DNA from: Burkholderia sp. PAMC 26561
GTDB taxonomy: Bacteria > Pseudomonadota > Gammaproteobacteria > Burkholderiales > Burkholderiaceae
DNA length: 64,000 bases
Assembly (NCBI RefSeq): GCF_001557535.2
Contig: NZ_CP014315.1
Coordinates: 186,001 to 250,000, forward strand
Direction: 5' to 3'
This document shows, in pieces, positions 55,944-64,000 of this stretch; the stretch's first letter is position 1; every line of letters begins with the position of its first letter. The position numbers and the translations under genes were made by a program. Under the pieces are notes generated by a model. The model worked only from the letters and a program-made list of their open reading frames with translations, made no database searches and had not been told where the DNA came from.

Positions 55944-58900
55944 AGTTGCGCCGGGCATCGAAAGCGGTCGAGCACACCGGCACGAAACGGATTGACCACG
56001 CTGCTCGCCGTGAGGTCGACTGATACCAGGCCGTTGTCGAAGGTCGCCTTGAAGCGGTCGGGCTGACCCGCGGGCGTGATGCGCGCGGTATCGAGCAGAT
56101 GGAACAACGCCCACGGTCCGTCCGCATGCGGCGCAGTCGTCGCTGCCGGATCGAGCTCCACATGCGCCTGCCCCGTGCCCTTGCCGCTCGGCCACTGGAA
56201 GGCAGCGGTCGCGCCTGGCGTGCTGTCGGTTGCAACCAGTTGCACGCCGTCTACATCGAGTACAAAACGTTTGACGGATGGATCGATGGAAGCAAGCTTC
56301 GCCGAGAATCGAACCGATATATCATGCCCGCCATCGCGAAACAACGCATCGCGGATCTGCGCAGCATTCTGGAACTGCGCAAGGACGTCGTCGGGTATGC
56401 CAAGCGAGCGCGCTTCCGGGCGCCAGCGCCATACAGCGCCCGACGTATCCACGCGGTTCTGCAAGTTCTTCTGGAAGAAATCATCGATCAGGCCGCCCGG
56501 CCCGAGAATCCGCCCGAAGTCATCAGGCGCGGCATCCCGCGTCGAGGTGCGCACGAGCGGATAGCGGCCATCCAGCGCTTGCCGGCAAGCCGGCGCGACC
56601 GTTGATGCCCACAGCGCCCGAAGCTGCGCACGCTGGCTTTGGACCTGAACGGTATCGGCGTTATCCGCGACACCTTGCAGCACCGCACCGAGCGGCGCGG
56701 GTGCGCCTTGCGCGAGCAGTTTCAAGCGATCGAGTGAACTCGTCGGCGGCAAGGGCAGTGATTGCTTGCGCGCGGAATCGACCGCTTGCAGCGTTGCGGC
56801 CGCTTCCTTCAATGCACTGATGGAATCGTCGACAGGCGCACCCGAGGTTGCCCCCGGCTTGCCCGCAAGATCATGCAGCGCCTGGAAATGCGTGTTGACG
56901 AGCGCGGCGCTGTCGGCACTTGCAGCGGGTTGCGTTTGACCTTCTGCGCCGCCGAGGCTCTTGCGCAATGCATCGAACTTGCCTGCGGCAGCGTCAGTAC
57001 TTGCTGCCGGCGCGACGAACGTCGTCTCGAGCGCCGCCGCCGTGATCAATGCACGCAGCGGTGAGTTCTGCGAGCCCATCAGGTTCGCAACGCGCGCGCC
57101 CTGGTCGGGTGCGGAAAACGATACGACACCGACATCGCCCAGCAGTCCGTCCCACTGCCGGATGCTTTCCTCGCAGTACAAACGCGTCAATGCCGTGCGA
57201 AGTTCATCGATACCTGCTGCATCCGGCTTCGTCTCGGCGCGCCCCAGCACCCAGTCGTCCTTCGCAATGTTGGCGAGCGTCATCTCGCGCAAGCGCAGGA
57301 AAGCGGTAAAACCAGCTTGCGTATAAGCACCATCGATACCCTGCGTCAACGGCATCCCGCTCTTGCGCACGAACACCAGCAGACCACTTGGCCCCGCCGC
57401 CTTGGCGATCGAAAAATCCGCCAGATGAAGCTGCGTAAGCTGCTGCTGGATGCGGCTGTTCAGACGCTGCGCAAGCGGCACGCGGCTCAATGTTGCGCGT
57501 GCCTGGGCAATCAGGTTCTGATCGAGCGGCAAGTTTGAATCGAACTGTCCACGGCGAAAGAGCGCCTCAAGATGCTGATCGATACTCGCGCGTTGAGCAT
57601 CGCTTGCGGTTTGCAGCGGACCGCGTTGCCAGTCGCGCATGGCCCAGCTTCTCAATGCGTCGGGATCGTAGTGCGTCGGGTCGCCAAGCATCAGGTACGC
57701 ACGCAGTACTTCATATTGAAGCGCGGCATTGTTCGCATCGCCGCGACGCAACTCTTCTTCCATGCGCTGCACAACAATGGGCAACAACGTCTGGCGCAAC
57801 AACCGCTGATACACCCGTTGCGCTTCGGCGCCGATTTTCTCGCGTTGATCGAGACCGAGCTTCGCCCACCACACATCACCGCGGCTTTCGCGTCCGGCTT
57901 CGCCGCCGGGCAAGTCCCGGGCGGCATCGAGTACGGGGAGAACTGCGAGCGGATCATCGCCGAGCGTGGTCTGTTGCACCCGCTGCTGAAGTGCTGCAAT
58001 CTGCTGACGGCTTTCGTCAACGAAGCGGCGGTTCGCCCGGTCGCTGACAAAGAGTCCGATCAACCCTGCGATCAACACGGCGCCCACCGCGCCAATAGCA
58101 ATCTGCTGAAACCACGCACGCCGCCGCTCGACGCGCAAGTTGCTGCCAGCAAGGCCCGCTTCCTCGAAGATCACATCGCGCAGCAAACGCTTCACGAAGT
58201 ATGCGCGGCCACTCGATGTATCGGCGAGCAGCACTTCCCGTTGCAACCCGAGCGCTGCGGCCATGGAACTCATCATGCGGTCGAGCGGACGACCGCTTTG
58301 CGTGCCGCTTGTGAAATACACGCCGCGCAACAACGCGGCGCGATCAAAGCGCGATTCGCTGAAGGCGTCATCCAGGAAACGCTGCAGCGATCCTTCGATA
58401 CCCGCGAACTGCTGCGGGAACGAATAGATCAGCGCGCGACGGCGCACATCGGTTTCCTGCTGCATGCGTTGCAGCACGCGCTCCTGGAGCTGCCGATGCA
58501 GCAACCGGAATTCATCCGGGAAACGTTGCAGCGGTTGTCCTGAATTTTCCGCGCCGTCTTCAGGCGAATGCGGGAACGTCACGCCCCACACTTGCTCGCG
58601 TTCGTCGCGGCCGAGGTCATCGAAGAATTCGGAGAAGCCGGAGAGCATGTCGCTCTTCGTGACTACCACGTACACCGGGAAACGCATGCCGAGCTGCTTG
58701 TTCAACTCGCTCAGGCGTTCACGCACCCACGCCGCGTGCGCTGCACGTTGGGCATCGGTCTGCTGCAACAAGTCCGCTGCCGATACGACGACCATCACGC
58801 CGTTGAGCGGACGACGCGGACGGTATTTGCGCAGCATTGCGAGAAATCCGAACCATGCGCCGCGATCCGCTTCGGCGTGACTGTCTTGCGTAGTGAAGCG

Positions 58901-59503
58901 GCCGGCGGTGTCGAGGAGAACGGCGTCGTCGGTGAACCACCAGTCGCAATGACGCGTGCCGCCAACGCCGCCAATCGCCTGCGCGCCGAGGCGGTCGGCC
59001 AGCGGAAATCGCAACCCTGAATGAACCAGCGCCGTCGTTTTGCCTGCACCCGGCGCGCCAACGAACATGTACCACGGCAAGTCGTAAATGGTCTGGCGGC
59101 GCGCACTGAACCACGATTGCCAGCCCTTGCCGTCTTTGCCCGTCGCGGTGGTTCGAAGCGTCTTCAATGCTTCCTCGAAGCGCGTGCGCAGGATGGCGAG
59201 ATCCGCATCGGCGGCCTTGCGTGCTTCGCTCGGTTTGCGATCGGCCGGGTTCACCGAATCCGCGATAAGACTGCGCACGAAGTTGGAACTCGCAAGCCGC
59301 GCCTTCACGGCACGCGCGCCGAAGTACACCGCCCAGCACGCGAACAGCAGCGCGATCGCGATCCATCGGCTGGTCCCACTTCCTAGCGGCTCGCTGCCGT
59401 TGAACGCGAGCAAGGGTCCTTCGAACCACACAATGAACGCCAGCGCCAACATGCCGAAAAACGACATGACCACCGGCTTTCTGAATCCGTTCAACCACCT
59501 CAT
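55940..59503 (-). CDS. tssM: Type VI secretion system membrane subunit TssM (IcmF)
   Basis: 1187-aa inner-membrane subunit of the T6SS membrane complex. Two N-terminal helices (about 10-30 and 47-62), an NTPase domain with Walker A GAPGAGKT (149-156) and a Walker-B-like LLDTAGRF, another helix near 445-465 (GAVGAVLIAGLIGLFV), and a long periplasmic part with the C-terminal ImcF/TssJ-binding region. The ATG at 59503 gives the family start MRWLNGF; the frame stays open upstream over tssL but is not used. It overlaps tssL and tagF by 4 bp each. Confidence 0.92.
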   Translation of the reverse strand: MRWLNGFRKPVVMSFFGMLALAFIVWFEGPLLAFNGSEPLGSGTSRWIAIALLFACWAVYFGARAVKARLASSNFVRSLIADSVNPADRKPSEARKAADADLAILRTRFEEALKTLRTTATGKDGKGWQSWFSARRQTIYDLPWYMFVGAPGAGKTTALVHSGLRFPLADRLGAQAIGGVGGTRHCDWWFTDDAVLLDTAGRFTTQDSHAEADRGAWFGFLAMLRKYRPRRPLNGVMVVVSAADLLQQTDAQRAAHAAWVRERLSELNKQLGMRFPVYVVVTKSDMLSGFSEFFDDLGRDEREQVWGVTFPHSPEDGAENSGQPLQRFPDEFRLLHRQLQERVLQRMQQETDVRRRALIYSFPQQFAGIEGSLQRFLDDAFSESRFDRAALLRGVYFTSGTQSGRPLDRMMSSMAAALGLQREVLLADTSSGRAYFVKRLLRDVIFEEAGLAGSNLRVERRRAWFQQIAIGAVGAVLIAGLIGLFVSDRANRRFVDESRQQIAALQQRVQQTTLGDDPLAVLPVLDAARDLPGGEAGRESRGDVWWAKLGLDQREKIGAEAQRVYQRLLRQTLLPIVVQRMEEELRRGDANNAALQYEVLRAYLMLGDPTHYDPDALRSWAMRDWQRGPLQTASDAQRASIDQHLEALFRRGQFDSNLPLDQNLIAQARATLSRVPLAQRLNSRIQQQLTQLHLADFSIAKAAGPSGLLVFVRKSGMPLTQGIDGAYTQAGFTAFLRLREMTLANIAKDDWVLGRAETKPDAAGIDELRTALTRLYCEESIRQWDGLLGDVGVVSFSAPDQGARVANLMGSQNSPLRALITAAALETTFVAPAASTDAAAGKFDALRKSLGGAEGQTQPAASADSAALVNTHFQALHDLAGKPGATSGAPVDDSISALKEAAATLQAVDSARKQSLPLPPTSSLDRLKLLAQGAPAPLGAVLQGVADNADTVQVQSQRAQLRALWASTVAPACRQALDGRYPLVRTSTRDAAPDDFGRILGPGGLIDDFFQKNLQNRVDTSGAVWRWRPEARSLGIPDDVLAQFQNAAQIRDALFRDGGHDISVRFSAKLASIDPSVKRFVLDVDGVQLVATDSTPGATAAFQWPSGKGTGQAHVELDPAATTAPHADGPWALFHLLDTARITPAGQPDRFKATFDNGLVSVDLTASSVVNPFRAGVLDRFRCPAQL

Positions 59504-60828
59504 GACGCGGCTCCTGGCGAAAGAATCACAATGGCAACGCGACGATTTTTCGCGCGGCCCGCGGGGGTATCGTTTGGTGCAATCGGCTCGGTGTCGCCGC
59601 GTCCTTCCGCGCTCAGGCGCGAGGGCGAATCGATGCGCGCCGCGATGATCGCGCGCACGGTATCGGCGCGCGCCTGCGAAAGCGCCACGTTCGACGGAAA
59701 CCGCGCCGAGATGATGCGCTGGTTGTCGGTGTGGCCGACCACGACCACGTTGCCCGGTTTGTCCTGCAATGCGTCCGCGATGCGCTGCATCAGCGGAGCA
59801 AAATGTGGATCGAGGTCGGCGCTGCCCGATGCAAACAATTGCGTGCCCGTCGCCGTGTTGTTGATGGTGACTGTCGTGCGGTCTGCCGAATCGCCGACCG
59901 TCACCAGCCCTTGCGCAATCTCGGGCGCGAGGAAACCGGCCAGCGTGGCGGCAAGCTTGGGTGCTGCATCGACCTTCGATGCGAGTACAGGCGCGGGCGC
60001 CACGCGTATCGACCGCATCGAGGCGAACACCGGGTCCGAAAAGTCGTTGATTCGAAAGCTCAAAACGAGGCTGGCGGTCACGAGCACGAACGCGGCAAGT
60101 GCAAGCGCGACCCATAGCGGCACGAATTGCAACAGGCGCTTGCGTTCGCGCGGCGCGGGTTGCCAATGCGGCGACAACGCGCGTTCAACCGGCGGGCGCT
60201 GCGCACGGACCATCTGTTCGAGCCGTTCGCGTATCACGTCGAGCTGCGTCTTGCCGCCTTCCATCAGGCGGTATCGTCCGTCGAAACCCAGCGCGAGCAT
60301 CACGTAGATCAGCTCGAGCAGATCGACATCGATAGCAGGGCTTTGCGCAAGACGCTGCAGGATTACGAAAAGACGCTCGCCGCCCGAAGCTTCGTTGTGG
60401 AAGGTCACCAGCAAACTGCGGCGGCCCCACACGCCGGCACCCCACGGCGTGGCGGCAATCGATTCATCGATGAACGTGCACAGGCAATAGCGTGCCGGGC
60501 CAAGCTGCGCATCGGGTACGCCGAATGCGCGGCCGTTGGTTTCGAATGTGCGCACCATCTGGATCAGTTGCGTACGCAGCGCCTCGAGATCCGGATGGCT
60601 CGTCAGGCGCCGCAACGGCAATGCGAGTTCAAGCAGCGGGTTCGCGGCGCGCAACAGCGGGTTGCGGCCGGCGAGCGTGGCGTCGAGCGGCGCCAAAGCT
60701 GGCGCTGCCGCCGCGGTTTTTGCCGTAGCCGGGCGCTCGCGCTTGAGGCCGGGCGTCGGCATCATGATCGTGCGCGCGGCGTCGAGGAAACCCGAGTCGT
60801 CGATAGTCGGGTCCGTGTCGTTAGTCAT
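59500..60828 (-). CDS. tssL: Type VI secretion system protein TssL with OmpA-like C terminus
   Basis: 442-aa evolved TssL. The cytoplasmic DotU/IcmH domain (about 55-215) contains NPLLELALPLRRL and CTFIDESIAATPWG; one membrane helix follows (234-258), then a periplasmic OmpA/MotB peptidoglycan-binding domain (VVVVGHTDN, LSQARADTVR, AEGRGDTEP, NRRVAIV). The fused domain probably anchors the complex to the cell wall, a task TagL does elsewhere. The ATG at 60828 is chosen because AAGGA sits 9 nt upstream; ATG 60846, overlapping the tssK stop, is an alternative. Confidence 0.9.
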   Translation of the reverse strand: MTNDTDPTIDDSGFLDAARTIMMPTPGLKRERPATAKTAAAAPALAPLDATLAGRNPLLRAANPLLELALPLRRLTSHPDLEALRTQLIQMVRTFETNGRAFGVPDAQLGPARYCLCTFIDESIAATPWGAGVWGRRSLLVTFHNEASGGERLFVILQRLAQSPAIDVDLLELIYVMLALGFDGRYRLMEGGKTQLDVIRERLEQMVRAQRPPVERALSPHWQPAPRERKRLLQFVPLWVALALAAFVLVTASLVLSFRINDFSDPVFASMRSIRVAPAPVLASKVDAAPKLAATLAGFLAPEIAQGLVTVGDSADRTTVTINNTATGTQLFASGSADLDPHFAPLMQRIADALQDKPGNVVVVGHTDNQRIISARFPSNVALSQARADTVRAIIAARIDSPSRLSAEGRGDTEPIAPNDTPAGRAKNRRVAIVILSPGAAS

Positions 60829-60842
60829 TGCAGTGTCCTTGT

Positions 60843-62177
60843 TCATCGACGGATGGCCCAGCATTCCATCGTCAGGCCAGGGAACTCGCCGGCGACGTGC
60901 AGCGCCATTCCAGCCGACGCGTTGAGTGCTTGCCAGCCTTCGTTCTTGTCGTCGAGTTCGAAGTAAGTGAAGCCCGCATGGAACGGAAGCTGGCGCGGCG
61001 CGACCGGCAACGCGCGCAAACCGATGCCCGGCAATTGCAGGTTGACGAGGTCGCGAATTTTTTCGACCGCCCCGATCTTCACCTGGCTGCCGAACGCGGA
61101 CAGCAGCGTTTCGGTGGATACCTGGGCGCGCACGGCGAGCACAAAAGTCGCATTCGTGAAGAGCGAGCGATCCGCGACCAGGGCGACGCGCAGGCCGTAC
61201 TTGCGCTCCTCCAGCGGTATGGAGACCACGCCCGGATCAGCGACGCGACTCAAAGCAAGACGCAACGCTTCGATCACCGGCGTGAACGTTTGCTTCAACC
61301 GGTCATGCCGATACACGGGGAACGCCGGCGGCCGCCGATCACGCTGACTGAAGGTCGCCAGTTCTCCCGCGAGCTGCACAGTGGCCTGGAAAAGCGCTTC
61401 GGGATGCAGTCCGGTCATCGAGCCAAAATGCGCGACCAAGGGCTGCGCGCGATTGACGATCTGCAGCAGCAGGAAGTCGGAGATCTCCGCCATGCCCGCG
61501 GCTTCCGGCTGCGACAACCGGGCCGCCAGCGCCTCGCCGCGTTGCTGGAGCAGACCGTTGAGCTCGGTCGAGAAGCGCGCGAGCTTGCCCGCGACAGTGA
61601 AGTCCAGACACGGCGCGCAATACTCTTCGTCCAGCACCACACGCGAATCGCTCAGGCGTTCGATCACACGCGCAACGCCCACATAAGCATGCGCATGCAC
61701 GACGTCCGGTTCGAGCGCGAGTTTCATCCGCAGCTTGCCGACCTGCAACAGCGTGCTGACGGCGTCGGGATCGTTGCTGTCGTGGACTTCGAACTCTTCC
61801 GTCCGATAACGCGCGAGGTTGTAGGCACGCTCAGGTCCGCCCGACTCGGTCGCGCCCGGCCGGCGAACCGGCAGTGCGAGCACCACGAGCAGGCTCGCCG
61901 TGCCCTCGGGAATGTCGAGCGGCTCCGGGAGGTCGTCATCGGCGGGAAGGTTGAACGGCGTGCCATCAGGCAGGACGCCCGCAGCCGAGCGCAGCGCGAA
62001 CTTGCCGAGCTTCAACAGCGCTTCATCGATTTCCACCGATGTGAATCCCCAGCCGTAAGCACGCAGGCTGTCAACGCGCGCTTCGAGTTGCGTCTGCACG
62101 TGCCGGTCGTGCTGCTGCAGATGCTGCGGCTGCAGGAACATGCCTTCCGACCAGATGACCTTGCTATTCCAGTACAT
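60843..62177 (-). CDS. tssK: Type VI secretion system baseplate subunit TssK
   Basis: 444-aa baseplate subunit that links the baseplate wedge to the membrane complex. It starts with the family sequence MYWNSKVIWSEGMFLQPQH, followed by QQHDRHVQ and a long body ending in FELDDKNEGWQAL...FPGLTMECWAIRR. Length is normal. The ATG at 62177 is 4 bp after the tagH stop. The open frame extends upstream but the family start is unmistakable. tssJ, often found just before tssK, is absent here. Confidence 0.92.
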   Translation of the reverse strand: MYWNSKVIWSEGMFLQPQHLQQHDRHVQTQLEARVDSLRAYGWGFTSVEIDEALLKLGKFALRSAAGVLPDGTPFNLPADDDLPEPLDIPEGTASLLVVLALPVRRPGATESGGPERAYNLARYRTEEFEVHDSNDPDAVSTLLQVGKLRMKLALEPDVVHAHAYVGVARVIERLSDSRVVLDEEYCAPCLDFTVAGKLARFSTELNGLLQQRGEALAARLSQPEAAGMAEISDFLLLQIVNRAQPLVAHFGSMTGLHPEALFQATVQLAGELATFSQRDRRPPAFPVYRHDRLKQTFTPVIEALRLALSRVADPGVVSIPLEERKYGLRVALVADRSLFTNATFVLAVRAQVSTETLLSAFGSQVKIGAVEKIRDLVNLQLPGIGLRALPVAPRQLPFHAGFTYFELDDKNEGWQALNASAGMALHVAGEFPGLTMECWAIRR

Positions 62178-62181
62178 GGCG

Positions 62182-63684
62182 TTATTCGCTTGGAGTTGAA
62201 CGTGTGAGTGCGTCGAGTTGCGCCTGGTACGCGCGGCTGAAGGGCTCGCCGAAGGTGCGCTGGAAGTCGTCGCCGGCGTCACGCGCCACGTCCTCCCAGG
62301 TATCGACGAAACGCTGCCAGAGGCGCGCGCGGCGATTGCCGAGCAGCGCATCGATGCCCTTTGCCGGTTGCACCGACCGGTCGATCGTCACTGGATCGAT
62401 GCGCGACATTGCGTGTTCGAGTGCCGCGCGCATGCCGGCGACGACAGCGAGTTCGTGCGTCTGGATATCGTGGAAGGCTTCTTGCAACGCGTCTTCAGGC
62501 GCGAGATATCCCGCGCCGCGTGCGCCGAGCATCTGCGTGAGCGCCATGTCGACGTCGGGGAAAAACTTGAGCGGATTGTTGTCGCGCTCTTCGATCAACG
62601 TCATGGCGATACGCGTCTCGCGCTTTGCCATGGAGCGTGAGCGCAACGCGGTCATCGTGCCCTGCGTCGCGACGCGCAGCATGCCGCCTACAAGACGCGC
62701 GAGGTCATTTGCGGGGATGTGACGGACAGTGCCGGCGTCGATGCCGAGACCTTGCAGGAGGGCTGTCAGCGTGGCGTCATCGCCGGTGGAGGGCGTTGCA
62801 GCGACCGGTTCCGGGTGCTTTGGCTGAGGCGTTGGTGCAGGCGCTGGTTCCGGCAGCGCCAGAAACTCCGTCGCTGGAATCACCGGCGCAAGCTCGTCGT
62901 GCATCTCGACCGGCGGGATAAACGGGTCGAAGTCCTCGGGAATGATAGGCGTCGCCGGTCCGTCCAAAACCGGCAACGTCGGCACTGCGTTCATCGCGCG
63001 TTCCGGCGATATGTGTTCGAAACCCCTGCTCGACCCCGACACCGAAAACGGCGACACTTCGTGTTTCGCCGGACCGATCCCAAGCGGGCTGTTGCCGGCG
63101 CCGAGGGCATCGATAAGCTCCTGATTCGCATTCACCCCAAAACGCGCAGGCTCACGCAATAGCGGCGTGGCCGCGAGCGGATCGGGCGTGAATGGAGTAT
63201 CGGCGCGACTATCCTTCGATGCTGCATGCGGCGCATTCCAGTCATCCGGAATCAGCGGCGCGGCCGGCTTCACGTCCCAGTCCGGTTTCTCCGGCAACGG
63301 CGCCGATGGTATGGACACATCCGGGCGCGTCATCATGGTCATGTTCTCCAACTCGTGCTCGATGGACACATCCAGCGCATACGGACCGACCCGCAGACGA
63401 TCGCCATCATGAAGCTGCGCCTCGCGTGATCCGTCCAGTATCTGGTCGTTCAGCAACGTGGGATTGCTGCCTGCATCGACCAGGATGAAAGCGCCATCGC
63501 GCCATTCAATGCGCGCCTGCACGCGCGAGATTGCGCGTTGCGTGTCGGGCAGCACGACGGTGCATTCGGGCGCGCGGCCAAGCGTGCCGCCGGCTGTATC
63601 CAACTCGATATCTTGCGGTGCGCTCAAGACGCCGCCACTCACGGTCATCCTCAACTTCGCTGCCCTGGACTGATTCGGTGACAT
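62182..63684 (-). CDS. tagH: Type VI secretion system-associated FHA domain protein TagH
   Basis: 500 aa. The N-terminal FHA domain (about 15-100) shows GGTLGRAPECTVVLPD with the phosphothreonine-binding Arg, then AISRVQARIEW and NPTLLND. A Pro/Ala-rich variable linker follows (about 105-310), then the conserved TagH C-terminal domain (LLQGLGIDAGTVRHIPANDL onward). FHA domains read phosphothreonine; in other T6SSs the ligand is made by a Ser/Thr kinase such as PpkA. A Ser/Thr kinase gene does lie at the far end of this operon, in opposite orientation. Confidence 0.9.
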   Translation of the reverse strand: MSPNQSRAAKLRMTVSGGVLSAPQDIELDTAGGTLGRAPECTVVLPDTQRAISRVQARIEWRDGAFILVDAGSNPTLLNDQILDGSREAQLHDGDRLRVGPYALDVSIEHELENMTMMTRPDVSIPSAPLPEKPDWDVKPAAPLIPDDWNAPHAASKDSRADTPFTPDPLAATPLLREPARFGVNANQELIDALGAGNSPLGIGPAKHEVSPFSVSGSSRGFEHISPERAMNAVPTLPVLDGPATPIIPEDFDPFIPPVEMHDELAPVIPATEFLALPEPAPAPTPQPKHPEPVAATPSTGDDATLTALLQGLGIDAGTVRHIPANDLARLVGGMLRVATQGTMTALRSRSMAKRETRIAMTLIEERDNNPLKFFPDVDMALTQMLGARGAGYLAPEDALQEAFHDIQTHELAVVAGMRAALEHAMSRIDPVTIDRSVQPAKGIDALLGNRRARLWQRFVDTWEDVARDAGDDFQRTFGEPFSRAYQAQLDALTRSTPSE

Positions 63685-63696
63685 GCGTAAAGCTCC

Positions 63697-64000
63697 TTAT
63701 TTGACGACCTTGCGCGAGCCGTCGTCGGCATCGCGCGGCGGGGTCGGCGGCGGTGGCGGCACGCTCACGGGAACAGGAGGAATGCCGGGACCGATGGGTA
63801 TCGGGATACTCGACATCTCGATGGTCTCCGGACCAATCAAGATGTACGAAGCCCCCGCGCGCAACGCGATGGTCGCGGTCGCCTCGATCTCCACGGCCAT
63901 GCCCGCCTTGATCTGCACGGCCAAGCCGGCGTTCAGCGAATAGGCTTCGCCCACGAACTGGTTGTGCGCCGTCATGGTCGCGGCCGTCACGCCGCCGAGC
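63697..64000 (-). CDS. vgrG: VgrG-type T6SS spike protein, C-terminal fragment (5' part outside window)
   Basis: 101 C-terminal residues of a protein running off the window. The segment VTAATMTAHNQFVGEAYSLN, followed by repeated short beta strands (LAVQIKAGMAVEIEATATIALRAG, in pieces), is the beta-helix pattern of the VgrG needle/DUF2345 region. It ends in a Pro-rich tail (PPVPVSVPPPPPTPP) and a short basic end. No effector domain follows. It is 12 bp upstream of tagH on the same strand, so it probably heads or belongs to the T6SS operon. Confidence 0.7.
   Translation of the reverse strand, partial: LGGVTAATMTAHNQFVGEAYSLNAGLAVQIKAGMAVEIEATATIALRAGASYILIGPETIEMSSIPIPIGPGIPPVPVSVPPPPPTPPRDADDGSRKVVK

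Noticed and set aside
59504..60166. Upstream extension of tssM over tssL
   Set aside because: The added residues are Arg/His-rich and unlike TssM; the family start MRWLNGF at 59503 overlaps the tssL stop by 4 bp as in a coupled operon.

Overview
The window reads as a chromosomal segment of a high-GC betaproteobacterium of the Burkholderia/Paraburkholderia/Caballeronia group. This rests on gene content and protein style (many LysR regulators, an Rrf2-controlled type II NADH dehydrogenase-like gene, a DpaL/M20 pair, a vgrG-tagH-tssK-tssL-tssM-tagF type VI secretion block) and uniformly GC-rich codon use. It is an inference, because no rRNA is present. I found no tRNA, rRNA, insertion sequence or CRISPR array. 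The first gene (SDR) and the last gene (VgrG-like) run off the ends.

0-17 kb is a metabolic mosaic. It holds an SDR oxidoreductase, a DUF429 protein, an LprI-like secreted protein, LysR plus class I fructose-bisphosphate aldolase, NIPSNAP and YciI opposite a LysR gene, a TauE/SafE permease, and a MerR regulator with a clear dyad operator facing two alpha/beta hydrolases. It continues with a PaoABC-type molybdenum aldehyde oxidoreductase without a Tat signal, a quinone-oxidoreductase-like MDR, a cupin and a GFA protein.

17.1-22.4 kb is a compact chaperone cluster: DUF2760, then a lid-less Hsp70-like ATPase, then a second Hsp70-like ATPase with a long C-terminal DUF3731 region. It is followed by an exported argininosuccinate-lyase-like protein whose usual catalytic His is replaced by Asn. 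Small genes follow, one of them frameshifted (DUF6622-like).

25.5-33 kb is a sugar-utilisation unit on the minus strand (MalK-like ATPase, GH42 beta-galactosidase, binding protein, two permeases). A LacI-type regulator is divergent from it, and a perfect 20-bp palindrome lies between them. 33-40.6 kb carries a pyridine-nucleotide disulfide oxidoreductase with an AraC regulator, a DOPA-dioxygenase-like protein, mmsA with LysR, and Rrf2 divergent from an NDH-2-like flavoprotein with a dyad between them.

40.5-47.6 kb is an amino-acid catabolism block: dpaL coupled to an M20 amidohydrolase with divergent AsnC/Lrp, a PLP aminotransferase, and LysR divergent from a HAD hydrolase coupled to a D-threonine-aldolase/D-serine-dehydratase-like enzyme.

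47.9-55.4 kb is a stress and signalling block. It contains an SrpA-like catalase-family peroxidase, an ECF sigma factor and two paralogous anti-sigma-like membrane proteins separated by a 537-bp, AT-richer, structured spacer. A tight three-gene operon follows: FecR-domain secreted protein, membrane c-heme (CxxCH)-HAMP sensor, soluble Ser/Thr kinase with two C-terminal repeats. The kinase gene meets, stop to stop, a type VI secretion operon (55.4-64 kb) running the other way. The FecR/haem-HAMP/kinase operon beside the T6SS, and the double-Hsp70 cluster, are the best candidates for under-described systems here.
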